DNA from: Symbiodinium natans
Taxonomy: Eukaryota; Sar; Dinophyceae; Suessiales; Symbiodiniaceae
Reading direction: 5' to 3'
Assembly (NCBI GenBank): GCA_905221605.1
Contig: CAJNDS010002071.1
Coordinates: 1-64,000 of the forward strand
DNA length: 64,000 bases
Shown: positions 30,170 through 41,893 of the stretch, in pieces
How positions within the stretch are numbered: the stretch's first letter is position 1
How the letters are laid out: each line of letters begins with the position of its first letter
Made by a program: the position numbers and the translations under genes
Notes under the pieces: generated by a model
Told to the model about the DNA's origin: nothing
The model's input: only the letters and a program-made list of their open reading frames with translations
Databases searched by the model: none

Positions 30170-33100
30170 TGCTGGGCTAGGTGGGCTGGCAAGCAAGGAG
30201 CTGTAAGGAATTTGGTATTGTGAGACATTTGGGATGTATGAAGATTGCATATAATATGAGATTAACATATATCTTCTGAGGACACGCGTGAATTTACTAT
30301 CTTTATTGGGTTTTGGTGCACGAAATCCACGAATGAATCACTTACTTATTCGCTTCATCATTCACTTCACTTGTTACTTTGTTCTTCTTATACTCATTCC
30401 TCGGGCCCTTTGTGTTTTTTTTACGGCCCGGCACAAAAATTGTAGTAATAATAATCATATGAATACGGGCGTCATTTTGGTCTTCATTACAGGCCCGCTA
30501 TAAAAATATGAAGATAACATGAACGAAATGAGTACAACGGAACATGGTTTCATAACATAATTGTAAGCGCGCGAATGAAGCACACGAAGTGAGCTTTATG
30601 GAATCTATTAGATTCCTGTGTTTGCACCCCTGGCAAGCAAGGAGGATTAAGTGACTGGAGCGTTTTAAGTAACCTGTATATAAGAAAATTGTGCTATTTA
30701 GACAACGCAAAGTTTGAGTTTATTGATCATTGTCGGATCCAAACGATGCATATTATTCACAAAGCACAACTTACTTTCAAGGGATAAGGGTTTCAATTTA
30801 TAGGCTCTTGAGGATTTAGGGTTTGCCCCTTCACACCCTCTTTGAGGACCCATGACCAGGTTTCTGGAAAGCGTATTATTTGGGGTTGAACATCTGAATC
30901 TCAATTTACTTAAACCACCCTCTTCTAGGGACGGCGTGCAGTGCAGAAGAGCGGTCGTTGCAGCGAAATGAACACGAAATACACGCAAGAAATTCCGGGC
31001 GGAATCTTGGCAACGAATTGGAGCCGAAATGAATCGGAAAGCCAGGCGGGCACCCAAAACCCCAAACTCACCCAAAACCCTTACAAAACCCACCGAAACC
31101 CGCCCAAAATGATCACGAAACCCGCCCAACGTAGAGAGGAACAAAATCGCCACGAAACCTCGCGAGTCCAGACCGTCGAGACATCGAGCCAACCGTCCGG
31201 ACATCGAGCGCCGGCCCAACATATAAGACGAAAAAAATAAGAAAGAAATCAGGATACAAGAATATAATCGCTCCAGTCGAGCCGGACCACGGAAGACGAA
31301 AGAAAAAAACAAAGAACGTCATCATAAAATATTTAAGGCAGGGAGGGAATTCGATTTTGCGATCTTTCGATTCCATGGCATTTGATTTTGCTATTGTGTC
31401 TCCATTCCTTGCTACGAACTTGGCTACTTCAGCGAGTGTGGAGCTTTCAACGGCAAATTCTTATGCCAAACGTAAATCGATTTGAAAGATTGTGGCAAAT
31501 GGTGCGAAGCTATGAATATAGGATCTGACCCGATCGCATTCGAAATCACGGGGGGATTAGTATTGGAAGGACAACGTCACTTGAAAATGATTTGTGTGAT
31601 GCGAAACAGGGATTGCAGGTGGGTCGCACCCAATGCGCTTTACACATTCGAATCTCGATTGATTTGCAAAGGGGACTGCGTCTTACATTTCAGAAGCAAC
31701 GCCGGGCGTGTATGCAGACCTGTGGTGGTATTCTGGCGTGCGATGATCATGATAGATTCTATGGGTCGTAAGTGCGAAGGCTTGTTGCCAGGATGATCTC
31801 CTTTGCGCAGGACCATTGATTATTGAGTGAGCCAACTTTCAGCCCTAAACCTTCAATCATATATAGGATTTCAAGGTCAAGCAATTAGACTTAAAATCCT
31901 TAACCGTAAACCCTTAAACCCCATGGCGGCAGCCGTAGTGAAGGTTTCAAGGTTTAGCCCTGGGGTTAAGGGGGTTAAGGTTTAGGATTAAGGGTTTCAG
32001 ATTTAAGCAGTCAAACCTAAGGTCATAGAGTTTAAACCAGAAGTGTTTAAGGCTGGGGCATCTACACGTTGACCCTAAACCCTTTAGGTTCAGAACCCGA
32101 AAATCCTGTAGGGTTCTAAAAAGTTCAAAGGTGTTAAGTCTATAGGCGCTGATGGTATACTTGCCCGGACCTTAGGATGTTTAAATCATTTAGCCCTATA
32201 GGGCTGGGCTAAAGGTTTAGGGCTTTTCAGGGTGTATCTCTGAAATCCTCACGGGGTTAGCCCTCCAGGATGTAGATCCTACAGGGTGAAAGATCTAGGG
32301 TTTAAGATTCAAGCATTGCCTGTAGAATTTTCAACCTTACGACCCTCTAGGACTTGGGGCATCAACCCCTAAACCTTAAATCCCATAGGGCTATGCCTAT
32401 GTTTGTAGGGCTTGCCCCCTGTGGAGATACAGAGAGAACACAATATAAGTACTCCCATCATGCATGTCTTTAGGGTATGTGTCTTGTAAATCAAATACAG
32501 ACGATGGAGATGGAAGGATGGCAAGACATAAAATTAGGAAGTATTCGAGCGCATAGGTAGGATGATACGAAAGGTCATAAATAGTAAACGTGGGGGACGT
32601 AAGAATATTGTGAGCAAATATCCTATCCCGTTCATCACTCTTAATATTTTCCACAGCCCAAAGCAACCGGATATCAAGTCCGCACTATTTGAATTCACAT
32701 TAAAACGTTGTCATTTGGAAGTCGTTCAGCTTTCCGTCTGATAAGAATTAATCTAAAAGCTTGTGCCAACGGGCGCCACTGAATCCCCATTGAAAGGGCG
32801 AATCTCGGTAGACATTCAACGGGGAATCTCTTTCATGTTGGGACGGGCCCATCATGGATCGGGTGATGCGGGTGGAGGAGTCATTTCGAGATTCCTCCAA
32901 GAGTGCTTGAGCTAATGATGCGATGTGACTTGCAGGATGATTCCCCCACGCGCAGGTTCCGTCGTGGGAGTCGTGGCAACTGTAGTGGATATAATTCTAA
33001 TGATCTTTTTCACTTCTGAAGTCTTTTTTCTTGATTGTACTTGGGAATCATATCGAGAAATTATCTCATTTCTGGATCTCCCTCCTCGAGTCGGATGCTT

Positions 33101-33415
33101 TTGTTCGTTTGGCTTGGAGCACTTCTTTTCTCCTGGGTCTAATTCGGGGTGGTGGTGGGACCGTGTGGAAGTGCCTCGTTTCTCTCATTTATATCTTCTT
33201 CGAGGATCATATATATATATATATACATATGTGTATTTACTTCTTTTGACTTCTCTTGGGAGCATACATCTCTCTCAATTAAGATTTCGTAGTGAATTGG
33301 TGTTTTTGGGAGCACAAAACTCTTGCACCGTATCATGGTTTAATGTTGGGCTTCAAATTTATCTTTTAGCCAAATTGCCAATAATAACCCCTACCTGAAT
33401 GAATTTCCTCTGAAA
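30170..33415. other. AT-richer region without a supported gene
   Basis: Base composition is visibly more AT-rich than the flanks. At 31850-32400 there are many scattered TTAGGG/CCCTAA-like words (TTTAAGGG, TTAAGGGTTT, CCCTTAAACC) that look like a mutated telomeric tract. A (TA)n run occurs at 33211-33226. Frames at 30698-31312 (minus) and 32925-33398 (plus) lack recognisable features. Confidence 0.5.
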
Positions 33416-33416
33416 A

Positions 33417-33945
33417 ATCTTCTGGTCTCGTTCGTAATATTTATGAAAACGCTTCATTCCAAGATTACCCTATCAAATCCTCCTCTGGGCCTCGCTCGCA
33501 TATGGGTTGGATTCGATATTTCAATTTAATGGCCCACCTTCTACAATCCTCTTCTGGGACCTGACAAAACAAAATGTCATTAGATTCTATACTCAGAGGT
33601 CATAACCTGAAAAACCCTCGTCTGGGTCTGCTTCGAAATTTATTGAAAAATGAGCTTACATAAGAAAGCCCCACATTAGGAAATTATCGTCCGGGCTTCA
33701 TTCGTGAATAAACCGAATCTTAATAAATATATTAATTGGCCACAACCCAAGACGTAAATTACATCTAATTAACCGTATATTCAAGACCGACCACACCGTA
33801 TCAAATCCTGCTCTGTCCCCCATTCGCAATGAAACTTTTTTGGAATTTTCAATTCTAAGGCCACATCCTGAGAATTCCTCATCCGAGCTTCATTTATAAT
33901 TCAACTTGATAGAATAGAATTTTGGATTCAGAAGCCACACGTCGA
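33417..33945. repeat. degenerate tandem repeat of about 69 bp
   Basis: Units start with AAATCCTCxTCTGGGCxTC followed by TTCG and an AT-rich tail with GGCCACA. Starts are near 33417, 33481, 33550, 33618, 33687, 33808 and 33878: spacing 64-70 bp except for one gap of 121. Confidence 0.6.
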
Positions 33946-34009
33946 AGGCATTACGCACACGCACTACTCTCCTGCTGCTAGATGAACCATAAAACCATAG
34001 ATCTTTGGG

Positions 34010-34350
34010 GGGGCGGGGGGGGGCGGTATATATATATATATATATTGTATATGAATAAAATATATATATATATATATACATGTGTGTGTGTTCTTTATGG
34101 CTTTGTAGAAAATTTGTAGATTCGAAATATTAAATGTAGAAAAAAATAGAAATTTCGATTATATTACTTTATCGATTCATAATTAAGCTTAATCATTTTT
34201 ATAATAAATTGATATAATTTCGATACTTTGATTAGTTTTAATTAACATGCAATGCTCGAAAATATTATTAATTCATAATTAATCGAAGTGCTTCGATTAA
34301 TTAAATTACATTGCAAAAAAATCGCAATATATCAAATATATCAAATTTGG
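34010..34350. repeat. G-run, (TA)n tracts and an AT island with palindrome
   Basis: A G-rich run (34010-34024), two (TA)n tracts (34027-34046 and 34061-34078), then about 270 bp of A/T-rich sequence. A perfect 13-bp inverted repeat with a 2-bp spacer lies at 34276-34303 (arms TAATTAATCGAAG). Confidence 0.8.
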
Positions 34351-37300
34351 TGATATGGGGTCTGCTTAGAAAGATTCCTTAGTGGTCCCTCGGGTAATGT
34401 CTTAGAAGTTCCCTGCTAGTCTCTCGGAAATCTTTTGTTGTCTGTTCTGGTTTCGTTTTTCTCAGCGGCGCTACGCGTCTGAGCAAGAAGGGGGTCGGAA
34501 TCATAATCGTCGTTCTGATTTCATCTGGCCATACACAACGGCCAGCAAGAAGCAGCACCTCGCCTCAGGATGCGGTCCCACAATGTCGAAGCCACCTGAA
34601 CAGGCGTCGTCGCTCCAGTGTCGACAGGCTATGGTGCTCGCTGCACACTTCCTGCGGTGGGGTGAACACTGGTCCTGTGTACGTACTCTGTACAGGAGGC
34701 CAGCAGGGGGAAGAGGCGTTTGCACACCTGAAGCGCAATGTGCCTCGGCCAAGCCAAATAGTCGACGTCTCATAGTCGACGGCTCAGATGGCCACTCTGC
34801 GAGTGGAAGTCCAAAAAGCAAAGGCGTGTCTGCGCAGCCTGTCGTGTGCTGCTTCGGAGCTGCGCCCACCACATGGCCACTCCAACTCGAACTGCTGAAG
34901 CGAGGATGAGAGTGCCGAGGCAAGAGCCACATGAGCGTTCTACGCGCGAGATGTGTTGTCATCAGGAGAACCAAGTCCCAAAACGTGACGCGTGACAACG
35001 GGCGTAATTGCAGCAAACTGAGCACTGCGGGGACGGTGTCAACCAGACATGTCATGGCACATGCCACGGACGTACGATTAGGTGACTGCTACACCAAGCG
35101 ACCATCGGTCTCAGTGACTCTGCACATAGTGATCGAACCTTCCCAACACAGCCTGGATGGCATCGCAGCCTTCGGTTGCTCATGTCTCCAGAGTAGCAGC
35201 TGAGCCGCCAGAAAAATTGGGCGTCCCTGGGCCCCGCCGGCACCAGATCGACATCGAGTTGGCATCACGCCAAGACCCGACGGCGAACGTGAGGTGCAGT
35301 CCAAAAGCCAAAACTCAACAAACTGCTGTCAACCTGCAGGCTCAGGGAACGTGGGGGCCCGGGTCGAAGGCTCTGCGCCCTACTGGCGAAATTCGGCAAT
35401 GGGCCCTGCTTCGTTTGGGCAACGATGCCCACTGCACAGCTCGACGTCTGGGCAGCTGGCGCCGCGCCCGGCCGCACCTCAACACCTGGCTGACTCGCTG
35501 CGCATGACATGTGTCACGCGCAGTCTCCGCAGTCGAAAGGCTAGTCCGAAAGCTCGCCATGCTAGAAAGCGACAGAGCTGTGACATTGACACGACGTAGG
35601 CCAATCGCTGCAAGAAGCCGACGCCTCCACCAGGTGCCGTGGCTTGCTCTGTGCATAGCTAAAGAAAACGTTGCTTACAAGAGATGCTTCGCCTTGGTGG
35701 CCGTGGAAGTTTGGCGGCGAATTTTATCCTTGCCGCAACGACTGCGCTCGGTTCGGCAGCGCGAGCCCTGCAATACAGAAGCGGCTTGCTTCTCCTGGCA
35801 TGCATAGCAACTGCCAAAAACCTTGCTTGATAGCGGCATTGGGCTTGAGATTGGGAACTTGACGGCGCTTTTACATGCGATGCGCGACACGCTGCTGCGG
35901 GTGTTGCCGCCGCCGCAATGTTCGCCCCTCCTGCGCTGCTACGACCGAACGTCGCCGGCGGCACTGCGACAGGTCTGCAGGCTTTCTTGGGAAGTTCATC
36001 TCTTCGTTCTACAGCGTCTGCGATGGTGGTAATGACCTCCACCTGGAAAACATTTAGAGGGCAGTGTTTGACAAGAGTCTACATTACCTTTAATGGGCTC
36101 GATACATGCTCAAAAATTTCGGCGCGTGTATTCTGTTTAATTCTGTTTATCAGTCGAGGAAGGCTTGGAAACAGGCTGCGGACAGCTGTCGGCTTTGCCC
36201 CATGACACTTCGCCGCGTCCTGCCGCAGCCGTGGACACCGCCCTACCCACGTCAGAGCAACTTCTTGCAAGCCACAGAGACTTCCCGAGCCCACGCAGGC
36301 AAAGTACACCTTTCCGGTTCGGCAGAGGAAGGAACCGGCTGTATCGGAGGTCCAGCTGCTACAGATCTTTCTGCTCCCTTCATGGTGCGACTTGCGAGTC
36401 TGCCGGTGCAGATGAATGCGAGTCCTGCTTCTGCTTGCCAGGCGAAGGTTCCGGCCCCAGAGGCGTGGTGAAGATCGGAGATTACAAGGGGCCTGTATCA
36501 GAAGCTGCCTCGTGGCGAACATCCACTGACAAACGGCAGCTGGCTTTCAAATTCATTGCCTATTGACCTATTGAAAGCTGCAGCCTTCTCAGGCATCTGC
36601 GTTCGAGCCAGGCCCGCCGTTGCAGCCTAGTGGAGTGGCACCTGCGCTGCGTACGATGCAACCACAAGCGGTTAGCAGGGGCAAAGCCACTCAGACGCAC
36701 AAGTCTCATCTGCAGCCCCTCCTCCAATGCCTCAACAAAGATTCGAGGGATGACTGTCGCACAAGCCATCTTGCATGGATTCGCTGCGGTGCCGAATAAA
36801 TTCCGGCCGGCATTGCACGGCCACACTTCTCCTGGTCCTGGTGCGTCGGGAGGCAGTCATCAGTTTCACCTCCCCACGCGAAACCGGCTACCTGTTTCGA
36901 CAAGGCGGAGCTGCTGACGCCTTCTGAACCTCAAAGGCCTAACGCACCTCACAGCCCGACAGCAGGGGCCCGACCAAGAGGGGGGGGGGGGGGCGGGGGC
37001 CAAAGGGGGGGGGGCCAAAGGGGGGGGGGCCCCCCCCCATCCCCAGAAATCAATTAAGGCGAGGGGGGGGGGGGGGACACCTTAAGATTGATTCTGTCAA
37101 TCCTATAAGGGCCGCCCCCCCCAGCCGCTTATCTCTTTGATTTTCATACCACTTAAGGGTCGGGGTCGCTTTTTGACCCAGCTGAAGACTAGAGAGAAGA
37201 CTTGTAAACGACAACTCTCGCGAGCTCCAAGGAGCTAGCTTTCGTGATTTACCCAGGTCACCTACCGGCGGGTCAACCGAACTTGCTATGGCAGGGTCGC

Positions 37301-40300
37301 CGTTCAGGACTCGCTGTCATCTTTCAGACTAGTCGGAGGAGGAGCCAACAGCAGAGCTCGAATCTGGAAGCGCCCCGAACCCCGCCACCGCAGCTCCGCA
37401 AAGCACGGCACCCACGCTCCCTTCCAGGCACCAGACCAGTTCACCCTGTGCTGGCAATCCGTGAGCCGTGCGGCTTCGTAGCAACCTGCGGAAAAGCTCA
37501 TGAAGAGCTCAAGCCTGTCGGAGTACACCTCCACGATCCTCCCCAATGAATGGGCAGTCGCCGCTAATCGGTACTACAGCCACACAACGCAAGCCGCGCG
37601 CTCGCAAAGGTTCGTTGTTTACAAGATGACTGCATGTTCGACGCTCCGGACGCTCGCTGCACGTCCTCAACCCCACCACGTTTCTTGCTGAATGGAAAAC
37701 ATGTGCAATATTCGATCTAAGGCCAGATGCAAGAACACGAAATGTCTTACCTGTTTGACTAGCAATCTCTAGAATCCATAACCAACGACCTCCGAATCAT
37801 CACCACCGACAGCCGGGGTCGTGCTGGAGTTATCGTTGGTTCTTGGTTTCCAGAACTCTTATATTGACCTCAGAATGCTTCAAAGCCAATGCTTGGTTTG
37901 AAGCGGGCTCAGCCGTGCAGGAGAGGGTGGTGAACACTGGACCTGCTGTTGGCACGACGTGCTAGCTGTTCACCTGTGCGTGCAAAGTACTATATTGTTA
38001 TATGATCCAGCAGAAGTTGTGACAGAACCGGCACGAAGCGTGGGGAACAGATCGCTTCAAGTCGAAGGGCTCACTACCATGTCAACACCGGGCGCGAACT
38101 CGAGAAGCTGAAGGTGCCATGACAAGAAGTGCAGGGATCACAGAGAGAAGCTACTGCGGCAAGTGCCATGCAGTTGTAGCGCCTGTCGCTACCCTAAACT
38201 CGGAATACCAGAGTAAGCAAGCAAGCGGTCACGGATTTGACAAATAAAGACTGCACAACGCTCAGGCATGTCACCAATCATGTGCACATTCTCTGCAAAG
38301 CACAGGGCCGAAGCATTAAACCTCACGGGCGCAAAGCTTTCAGGCACAGGGCATCGTGCCAAGGCTCAGAAGCTGATCCCAGGCTGCAAGGTTCGGCAAG
38401 TCCTCAGAAGAAACTCCCAGGCTCAAGACATGCCGTCAGAGCAATGGAAGCACACAAAAATGGCCATGAGTTCAGTTACGCTGGGCCCGGCCCTGATTTT
38501 GCGACGGTCGTCAGATAAGTGCGGGCAGGTGGACGACAGATTGCAAAAGAATGAAGATTCACACGCTTGCTGCCTTCTGTTGTGAGGGTGGATTGGCTCT
38601 CCGAGCGGCTCTCCTCACTGCTCTCTGCATGCAGCTTTCTGTTGATTCGCGTAACGACCACGCGCCCGGCGGGGTGGCAGCCTCTTCCATCTGCGACACA
38701 GCCGCAGCTTGCAATCCGGCTCAGTGCTCAGATTCTACGGGCATGCATTACGAGCTGACGCATGAATCCCTGCACGTGCTGTGACATGGCCATTCGGCAG
38801 CCAAGTTGCGCTATGGTTGTGTATGGCGTGCTACGGGCAACCTGTACCGGTGTCTCACCCAAGCTTTCTTGCTGTTGGCATCCTCAAGCGCGACGTGCAC
38901 ACGCAGGGGGAATATGGCAGCTCTCTTGCTTGTGCCAGGACGAAGCAACAACGAAACCTCCGTGCAGGCGCTGCAGTGCTTGGCAACCTGACGAAAAGTG
39001 CGGCGCAGGCAACGTACAGTGCGGGAGGTTGGCTTTGACCAAAGAAAGACAAAGTTTGCGGAGACCTTTGCGAAAGGCCGCAGCGATGGGACGTCCCAAG
39101 CGGCTGCCAGATGTCTGTGTCTGGAAACCCTGCCGCCAAAAAGGGTCATCTGGCGGAATCACGGTGTAGCAATCATGCTTCGAGGGCTTAAGGAAGTGTT
39201 GGCCCTTATTGGCCAGGGCAGCTGTGCGTCTGGCAGGCAGAGGATGCTCCCCGCTGCGAGTTGGGATCACGAGAAATTAAGCGGCGGCGTTCTGTCGCAT
39301 CAGCTCCCCCTCCGTGATGGACAAAGTTGCACCCTTTGGGCAGCTTGTTAATGCACACATGGAAGTGTCATGCCAGCGCAACTCTTCAACTCCACCACAC
39401 GCACAAGAGTCGGCAAGCGTAGTGGAACCTTGGCCTACCACAATTTCGAAAGAGAACCTTCGCCACTGCCGCAGTGCCATCATGACGCCCGGCACCTCTG
39501 CCAGCTCAGGTGCCGTCATCGCGTCAGTTCGCAATCATTCAGGCGACTGTCTTCACAGTCTTGCTCAGCGTAGCGAAACGAACCCCCCTCCGGAGACTTG
39601 CATCAGAGCTGGCAGGAGCCTTGTCCCGGTAGCTGCAACGTCTGCAACACTTCAAGACACCCGAAAGCCTCTTGCAGGGCCTCTCTGCTCAGGAGCCCAA
39701 AGTCACCAGATCACTGGCCTGTGCTAGGCAGCTCCCAGGCAGCTCCCAGCCTGAGCAGGGCTGCTTACGAAGTGCACGTCGCATGAGATGCTAGGCAGTG
39801 GCGGCAGTGGTAGGGTGAAGGCACAGGGTGAACTGGTTAAGATATGCTGAGACGGCAATGCGGACTGTAACTTATGGGCTCTAGCTCCTCAGAGGGACTT
39901 GCACTGGGTCTGAAGCTCCAAGTTGCAGCTGTCCGCGTCCGTTTGTCGCTACTTCCGACAACGCAGCAAAGGTGTACCGAGGAGTGAAACACAAGGAAGC
40001 CTTCTCTGTACTAGGCTTGCGCTTCTCTTTCCGAGCACATTACGCTGTGAAGCAAAGAGTCCGCAAGAACCAGCTGTGTGCATGCAGAAGCCACCGATCT
40101 TTCTGCGCGTCAAAACCCAGGGTTCGGCTAAATGGAGAAACCTTCCAGCACGCCGCACGAGAAGCCCGCAGCGGTTTAGGGTTTAGGGTTTAGGGAAGCT
40201 CTTCTAGCTCTTGGCACTCTCAAGGGGCTGCAGGCACATGATGCCTGGAGACTTACACACCGGCTCTTCACACCTCAGTTTTGATCACCGGCCCCTGCTT

Positions 40301-41760
40301 GTACCACGGCAGTGCCTGACCTGGAGTTTGCCTGAAGTAGGGTAAAGGGTTCAGGGTTTAGGCTTTAGTAACCTTGAAGATCTCGGCATTTTGACGGAGT
40401 TTGGGGACCTGTGCCATTGACAACAAGCTCGGCGCCGAATGGCCAACCGAGACGCGTCAAAGGGCCCTTCACAGCAGCAAGTCTTGAGGACGCAGCGCAT
40501 CCTGTGTTCGGCAAGCTTGAACAATTGATGGTTTAAGTTGCTGAATTCCTGGAAAGCTGCAGGCTTGAGCACAGCAAGGCAAACCCAAAAGCTCCTTGAA
40601 TCCCCTAGAACCCCAAAACCCTTAAAGTCCCAAACTCAAGACTGCAATGGAACCCTGAAATCCTACGGCGTGTCATGGTGGGACATGTGTATCAGGAACC
40701 AGAGTCACCAGAGGACGGATCTTCAGCACTTTTGAACATGTGAGCAGAAAGACCGTGACACCTGCTCCATGCACTGATGGCACCTGGCGCCGCCAACCGC
40801 AACTGATTTATCTCGTGAGCGCGCAATCATTCAGGGACACTCTGCCTTCGCAGTCTTGCACAAATTCCCTGGAACTGCCGACGTGAAGGCGAATGGATGC
40901 AATGCTAGTGTCGGTAACAGTGCAGAAACAAAGCTTCACTTGACGGTCTACATTGATAGATAAGGCAGCTGCTCGCAGCTAGGTGGAGTTCATGTTGCTG
41001 CTGCGATCGTCGGCGGGCGCCGCAATTGGCACGTCGCGGAAAGTCGTACAGCACACCGTGACCAACAAGGCTTCGACTGGCCTTGGAATGTCAATCTCTA
41101 TTTCAACGTGCGTCTCGAAGGCATGCGGCTGCCGCTTCGGAGAAGCTGCGAAGGGAGGCGAAGCATACTGGGGAATCCATCATTCTCGCACTGGTCGGCT
41201 CAACTACTCCATGGGAGACGCAGTGCAGACCTACACACCCGAGACCTTCTTAGGCACCACAAGTATCACTTTACTTGACATCCCCCCTTGAGCATCTCCT
41301 GACAGCTACTTGCAGAATCTTGCAGATGCAGCCCTGCGATCCTTAATTGGTGCACTGCGCAAACGGCACGTCCTCTGCACACTCCGTATAGGGATCGCCC
41401 ACAGGGTGGCTTCAAGACTTGAATGAAGATGGAATGGCAAAGCATCGCGTGCTATTTCAGCTTCTGAAGCTTCCTGTGAAGCCAGCAGCTGTCCACTGTC
41501 TGCAAGACTGCAAGATTCTTAGCCACCATTACGGTCTGTGACGGTTCCTGAACAACTCGTAGACAAGCAAGCGAACACAGGGCAGCTTGCCGAGGCCCTT
41601 TGAAAGACATGATTTTGTTCCCGTCCTAGGAGTATACTAGGCCAGATCTGCCAAAGACGGCCACAAGCGGCCTAGGACGCATGTGGAGACCGAGGACGAT
41701 TGCCTCACGGCGTCAAGGTGAGTTTTTGTAGGCCGGTGCACAACAGAAGCCCTCTGTTTG
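34351..41760. other. no gene supported
   Basis: Mixed-composition sequence in which short frames occur on both strands without motifs or convincing splice structure. The most protein-like pieces are minus-strand 36042-35659 (MEVITTIADAVERRDELPKK) and 36826-36640 (CATVIPRIFVEALEEGLQMR), which may be isolated exons. G-runs lie at 36979-37033 and 37063-37077. A TTTAGGG triplet occurs at 40172-40194. Confidence 0.4.
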
Positions 41761-41764
41761 CCTT

Positions 41765-41893
41765 TCTAAACCCCAAACCCTAAACCCAAAACCACAATGC
41801 TCCCGTTCTTTTACCGGTATGCCCTAAACCCTAATTAAACCCTAAACCCTAAACCCTGAACCCTGAACCCTAAACCCTAAACCCTAAACCTAT
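41765..41893 (+). repeat. short degenerate CCCTAAA array 6
   Basis: Two blocks of CCCTAAA with ACCCTGA variants separated by about 35 bp. Same orientation as arrays 1-4. Confidence 0.85.
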
